Source: Muribaculaceae bacterium (GTDB taxonomy: Bacteria > Bacteroidota > Bacteroidia > Bacteroidales > Muribaculaceae). Taken from it: 57,756 nucleotides of DNA. Location of the stretch: assembly GCA_009775265.1 (NCBI GenBank), contig VSPG01000010.1:1-57756 (forward strand), read 5' to 3'. Below the pieces are notes generated by a model. It was not told the DNA's origin. It saw nothing but the letters and a program-made list of their open reading frames with translations, and did no database searches. Made by a program: the position numbers and the translations under genes. Shown here piece after piece: positions 54,064-57,756 of the stretch (position 1 is its first letter; every line of letters begins with the position of its first letter).

Positions 54064-55614
54064 CTATGATTTAGTCGAACGCAACAGCGACGAAATCCGT
54101 CCGGCCGCCATACGCATTCCATTTGTGAAAACATAAAGGAGCGCACACAACACCACCGCATACAAAGCGACAACGGCCAAACCAATGAAAAAGGCATGGG
54201 TTACAGACTGCGTAACTACATGAAATAATATTTTCGTAGAGAAAACGAAAACGACAGCCAGACCTATTCCAATAGCGTTGTGTATAATGAACATTCGGAC
54301 AAACCGGTCATAGTGGCCGTTGAAACCTTTTCTGAAAAGATAATATGGTTTCCAAAACACCACTACCAACAGAATGGATACAAGCGTACCGCCAAGCACT
54401 CCGTCAAGGCCATAAAACGCGCCTAAAATCACTGATAAAGCAATATTGACAGAAGCTTCCACCACTGTGGCATAAACATCTGAATAAAGGCCATAAGCAG
54501 ATATGAACGACTCTAAAATATGACGGAACAGCGTTATGTACATAATTGCCAAAATTATCAACAATGTAGACTGAGGAAGCAGATAGTTCGAGCCAATCCA
54601 AAGCGTCACAAGCGGTGTCGACAATACGAACAGACCGAATGTCATCACTGCCGATATAAAAAATCGGAGACTGAAATACTCCTCAAACACTTTTACAATT
54701 TTTTCCTTGTTTCCTTCCGCAATCAAATTTCCTATGCCTGCTGTCATTCCGGCAAATGCCATCTGAGCCATAATCTGAATGCCTGTTACAATTATCATAT
54801 AATTGCCATACACAGCTACAAGCGAAAGTGATGTATATGCATATATTATCAAAGGAGAAACTTGATAAATGGCAAAACCTCCGAACTTGTGGATGAACAA
54901 TTGTTTTATCTTCAATATGAATTCAGGATATTTTTTACGTAGCTGGCGGAACGAATGGCCGGTGTCGGCGAGTGCGGGGAATGCCTTCATAGTCATGCGG
55001 TGCAGCGAAAGCGAGGCGACGGAAGCGAACACAACTTCGAGAACGAGCCACCACACGTAGGCATTGTCGAAATATCGCACGGCACACATCTGAAAAAGCA
55101 CTTTCAGAATCATCACGGATTTATAGCTATAGAGCACTTTATAGTCCTGCTGGCTTGCGGTGAGCACTATCTGCCTGTAGTTCACGAAATAGCCGAGCAT
55201 AGCGCTGTACAGCAGCACTCCGAACGACGCGTAGGCATACCACAGCGGAAGCTCTATTTTGGCAAATATCAGCGGAAAAAAGCACATCAGCACGGCTGCG
55301 CCGCCTATTATTATCATTGCAATGCGCCTGTAAAGACGTCCCTGCAATGTCACTATCTCATTGACAGACTGGATGTCATTATCATGCAACGGTTTATAAA
55401 GCGTAAAGCCCACGGCGGCATTTACGCCCAACTCGGCAAGGTTCAGGAACTGCAGCAGATTCATGGCCGTGGTGTTCAGGCCGAGAATCTCTGTGCCGAG
55501 GTAGTCAAGGAACACTTTGCGGGAGAAGAACTGCAAAGCGAGGTTGACGATGTAGAACGACATCGCCACCACACTGTTCTTGATGCTTTTGGCTGTTCTT
55601 GAATTGCTTTTCAT
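54064..55614 (-). CDS. wzx: Polysaccharide flippase (Wzx-like)
   Basis: A 516-residue membrane protein of the MATE-like polysaccharide exporter group, with about twelve to fourteen helices. It opens AKSIKNSVVAMSFYIVNLALQFFSRKVFLDYLG, a pattern common to Bacteroidales Wzx proteins. It would flip lipid-linked repeat units for Wzy. The Met at 55614 was chosen since it is 1 bp from the preceding stop; a start at 55656 would overlap that gene. Confidence 0.86.
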   Translation of the reverse strand: MKSNSRTAKSIKNSVVAMSFYIVNLALQFFSRKVFLDYLGTEILGLNTTAMNLLQFLNLAELGVNAAVGFTLYKPLHDNDIQSVNEIVTLQGRLYRRIAMIIIGGAAVLMCFFPLIFAKIELPLWYAYASFGVLLYSAMLGYFVNYRQIVLTASQQDYKVLYSYKSVMILKVLFQMCAVRYFDNAYVWWLVLEVVFASVASLSLHRMTMKAFPALADTGHSFRQLRKKYPEFILKIKQLFIHKFGGFAIYQVSPLIIYAYTSLSLVAVYGNYMIIVTGIQIMAQMAFAGMTAGIGNLIAEGNKEKIVKVFEEYFSLRFFISAVMTFGLFVLSTPLVTLWIGSNYLLPQSTLLIILAIMYITLFRHILESFISAYGLYSDVYATVVEASVNIALSVILGAFYGLDGVLGGTLVSILLVVVFWKPYYLFRKGFNGHYDRFVRMFIIHNAIGIGLAVVFVFSTKILFHVVTQSVTHAFFIGLAVVALYAVVLCALLYVFTNGMRMAAGRISSLLRSTKS

Positions 55615-55615
55615 G

Positions 55616-56458
55616 TCAGGATACGGTCTCGGCAAGCGCGGCGTTGAACTCGGCATCGAGTGCGAAAGCCCGGCGGTCGTGTGCCGGAATGTCGGGGCTT
55701 ATGGCAAGGGCACACAGCAGGCGTTGTTCCGCCTCCGAAGCCTGCGAAGGCGAGGCAACACTCCGGCGGTTGCCCCTCAGAAACGCGAGCTTTGCCCGCA
55801 GTGTATCGCCGTCGTTGTCGTAGGCGTCGCCGGCCAGAACACATCCGGCGTAATGCGCGACAAGGTTCTGTTTCAATATCTCCTGGCGGCTGCCTTCGAA
55901 TGCAAACAAATCCTCATGCAGCAAAAGGTCTGCCTGACGCAGAGCTGTGTGAAGCGGAATGCCGGAGAAAGCGCCGGTGCGGCAACATGCCTTGTGCCAG
56001 CGCTCAAGGGTGTCGACATACCACAGCATCGGGCGTCCGAAAAAGGCCTTGTCGCGCTGATGAAGACGCTCTGCCACGGCACGGAACAGGTCGGTGTCGG
56101 CAACGCTCCGGCCTCCTGCGGCGCGGGCTTCGAAAGCCGCCATATAGCAACGGCCGGTGAAATCGCCCGATGCGGGACATCCGAACGCGATGCGGTGGAG
56201 CATGTCGAAGCCTTCCAAGGCGGCCACAAGTCCGTCGGCTGGCACGAGAGCCACCGAGTCTTCTATCTTTTTTATCCAGGCTTTGGCTTTCGGCAGCAAA
56301 GCGCGGGTGTAGGCGGCGGGGGCTGTGCCGCAACAGAAGCGGTCGGAGCGCTGCAGCAAAGCGAGCAACAGGTGGGTGTAGGCCGCCACTTCCCGACCGT
56401 TTATACGGCCGATTTCAGGAATATCGGGCAATGTGTATCTGTCTCGCGTGCCCGTCAT
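55616..56458 (-). CDS. Unknown helical protein in second place of the operon
   Basis: A 280-residue soluble, mostly helical protein with no signal peptide or membrane segment and many Ala, Arg and Leu. It begins after the antiterminator with a 4 bp overlap (ATGA) and precedes wzx by 1 bp. In Bacteroides capsule loci this position is occupied by UpxZ, a shorter antagonist of other UpxY proteins; I see no clear UpxZ similarity. It may be a partner of the extended antiterminator. No family recognised. Confidence 0.65.
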   Translation of the reverse strand: MTGTRDRYTLPDIPEIGRINGREVAAYTHLLLALLQRSDRFCCGTAPAAYTRALLPKAKAWIKKIEDSVALVPADGLVAALEGFDMLHRIAFGCPASGDFTGRCYMAAFEARAAGGRSVADTDLFRAVAERLHQRDKAFFGRPMLWYVDTLERWHKACCRTGAFSGIPLHTALRQADLLLHEDLFAFEGSRQEILKQNLVAHYAGCVLAGDAYDNDGDTLRAKLAFLRGNRRSVASPSQASEAEQRLLCALAISPDIPAHDRRAFALDAEFNAALAETVS

Positions 56459-57468
56459 GCTATACCGAAATAATCATTGTAGAATTCGTACTCTGCGCGC
56501 AACCGCACGAGAGCCTGCGATGTCTTGTCGGCTGTCTGCCCCAATGCTTCCTTGCCGGAGCGGAATGCGACGGAATCGTTTTTCACGACAGCTTCGAGCA
56601 ACAGAACCAATGCCTGCGCAGCGTCGGAAGTGATGGCGTTTTTCAGTTTCTCAAGACGCCGGGCGGCTTCGGCAGCTTCATCATGGTTGCCGAGGATGTG
56701 GTGAGCGGCAGCCAATATGGCCGACAATTTGGCATCTAACTTGCTGTTGCCCGAGCGCACAATGCCCATGCGGCGGCAGAACACCGTGAGTTCTCCGATT
56801 TCCTTGGCTGCAAGACCTGCACCTTGATTGAACTTGCGCAATACGCCATACAATTTCGGCACAAAAGCGTCAATCTGGTCGTAGCTACGGCGCGACTTCT
56901 TTGAAAATTCGAGCACGCGCACCGACTTCACATTTATATTATAAGCAATAGTGGCAAGGCTCTGTGTCACCTGAAGGACTATATTGCCTGTCGTGCTTTT
57001 TGCGTTGGGAATGAAATAGCCTACCAAGCCCGGAAAGTCGCCTTCCACCACCTCCACTTTGTCGCCGGCCTCGAGGTCTACGTCGTCGATGTAGAAAAAC
57101 GGCAGACGGTTCTGGTAGGCGCGTGCGATAGTGCGGAAATCCTCCATCTGCCGGTCGGCGAGTATGGCATAGCGCCCGGCGCCTCCATGGTTGAAAACGA
57201 ATGAAAATCCACCGGCCATACCACAAAGTTTCTTCACTGCATCGAATGTCCCTTTCACGAACACGTAATGAAACGTGAGCGGATGCTCGGTGCGGACACA
57301 CTTTCCGCCGATGTTCACAACCGATACGAATGTGGGAGCGAACACCTCGAGCGACGCAGACTGGCTAAGGTTGAATTTCTCTATTTTCGAACGCACCACC
57401 GCCTCCTGCTTTCCCAAAGTGGAGTCGATATGATTAAGTACATACTATTGGCTGACGTCGGCGTGCAT
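56455..57468 (-). pseudogene. UpxY-like NusG antiterminator with internal amber codon
   Basis: A NusG-family regulator expected to let RNA polymerase read through the locus leader. The frame from the ATG at 57466-57468 reads MHADVSQ, then TAG (plus 57445-57447), then YVLNHIDSTLGKQEAVV, so the stop stands where NGN domains have the Trp of WYVL. Translation could restart at TTG 57417 (320 residues) but would lack the first strand. The NGN domain continues to about residue 115 and a KOW-like segment (LEAGDKVEVVEGDFPGLVGYF) follows. About 150 further residues form an unusual helical C-terminal extension. It may be a point-mutated gene, or recoded. Confidence 0.75.
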
Positions 57469-57629
57469 CGAAAGCGAAAGGTTGGCTTATGAATATTCTA
57501 TTATTTGGCCTGGCAAAGCATACACACCACATTTACAATAGATTAAGTGCATAGTTTGTCAAACTTCCGAAAACTTGAGGGTCCTCTCAAGGCTATTTTT
57601 AAGAACATCTCTTTTTTAGAGATACTTCT
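57468..57629 (-). promoter_or_regulatory. Leader of the polysaccharide operon
   Basis: A leader of about 160 nt between the predicted transcription start and the antiterminator gene. On the minus strand it contains two small hairpins: ATCTCT/AGAGAT (57607-57623) and CTTGAG/CTCAAG (57574-57591). The latter is followed by TTTT, so it could be a weak attenuator. Antiterminators of this class act on such leaders. Confidence 0.45.
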
Positions 57630-57635
57630 ACGTCG

Positions 57636-57680
57636 CAAAAATAATGAAATTTGTTTAAATCAACAAATATCATTATTTTT
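57636..57680 (-). promoter_or_regulatory. Promoter of the polysaccharide operon inside a large palindrome
   Basis: On the minus strand TTTG (plus 57664-57667), 20 bp and TATTTTTG (plus 57636-57643) match the consensus. The same stretch is an inverted repeat with 19 bp arms (57637-57655 and 57662-57680, one mismatch) and a 6 bp spacer TAAATC. The palindrome therefore covers the whole promoter and may be an operator. Confidence 0.65.
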
Positions 57681-57707
57681 TATTACTGTCCGCTAAACCA
57701 TATAAGA

Positions 57708-57750
57708 GTGAGTCCAACTTCCTGAACGGCAGAAGTTGGGCTTACTTTTT
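57708..57750 (+). terminator. Terminator-like hairpin at the right edge
   Basis: GTGAGTCCAACTTC pairs with GAAGTTGGGCTTAC (14 bp with two G-U), loop of 10, followed by TTTTT. It faces right and no plus-strand gene precedes it in the window. It could insulate the operon promoter or belong to a small RNA. Confidence 0.6.
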
Positions 57751-57756
57751 GTATTT

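Noticed and set aside
57541..57756. An invertible promoter of the Bacteroides capsule type
   Set aside because: I looked for separated inverted repeats on both sides of the promoter and found only the palindrome that covers it; no invertase gene is in the window.

Overview
The window looks like a chromosome segment of a Bacteroidales bacterium, most probably a gut Muribaculaceae-type genome. The evidence is indirect. Promoters match the Bacteroidetes pattern (TTG or TTTG, about 20 bp, then TAnnTTTG), ribosome binding sites are mostly absent, and the gene content is typical of the order: KorAB, a lipidated TamA-like protein, a DUF2027-Smr protein, DUF4286, a UpxY-type antiterminator and a GH3/beta-lactamase fusion.

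Layout. 1-500: promoter repeats and a small TPR protein. 505-3865 (minus): a potassium-channel-like protein and a CbiMN-Q-O metal importer. 4023-6401 (plus): a urea transporter and an MFS carrier. 6489-6562: tRNA-Met. 6675-10836: a carboxylesterase-fold lipoprotein whose catalytic serine and histidine appear lost, a PlsC acyltransferase, a lipoprotein, and an ECF sigma factor overlapping a membrane protein. 11159-16874 (minus): the elongasome operon mreB-mreC-mreD-mrdA-rodA. 17141-18235: a glycosyltransferase between two facing promoter-repeat arrays. 18877-21354: a mosaic Ig-like surface protein. 21504-24373: KorAB. 24436-25746: a ClC protein. 25880-35254: TamL-like protein, RuvC, DUF4286, GT2, DUF2027-Smr, a ferredoxin-flavodoxin protein, NhaC and an LTA-synthase-like protein. 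35247-39741: GH3/beta-lactamase and 5'-nucleotidase. 40383-46468: glycerate kinase, ABM protein, SerB, patatin/barrel protein, ProC and Ssb. 46652-57468 (minus): a surface polysaccharide operon read from the right edge, with antiterminator, unknown protein, Wzx, transferases, Wzy and glycosyltransferases, ending in a minus-strand terminator.

The most interesting signals are non-coding or at the edge of coding. (1) A 74-75 bp tandem repeat pairs a promoter with a palindrome whose arms show compensatory changes; it occurs in three arrays. (2) Three copies of a 311 bp MITE have 33 bp inverted ends and TTA flanks; two abut the stop codons of minus-strand genes. (3) A second 178 bp element, with 18 bp ends and a 9 bp target duplication, sits in the -7 box of one of the promoter repeats. 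(4) The polysaccharide antiterminator carries an in-frame amber codon where the conserved Trp of its NGN domain is expected. (5) A nine-G tract lies inside an acyltransferase gene of the same locus. (6) A 19 bp-arm palindrome overlies the predicted promoter of that locus. Together these suggest a polysaccharide locus with several possible on/off controls, but none of this can be proven from sequence alone.
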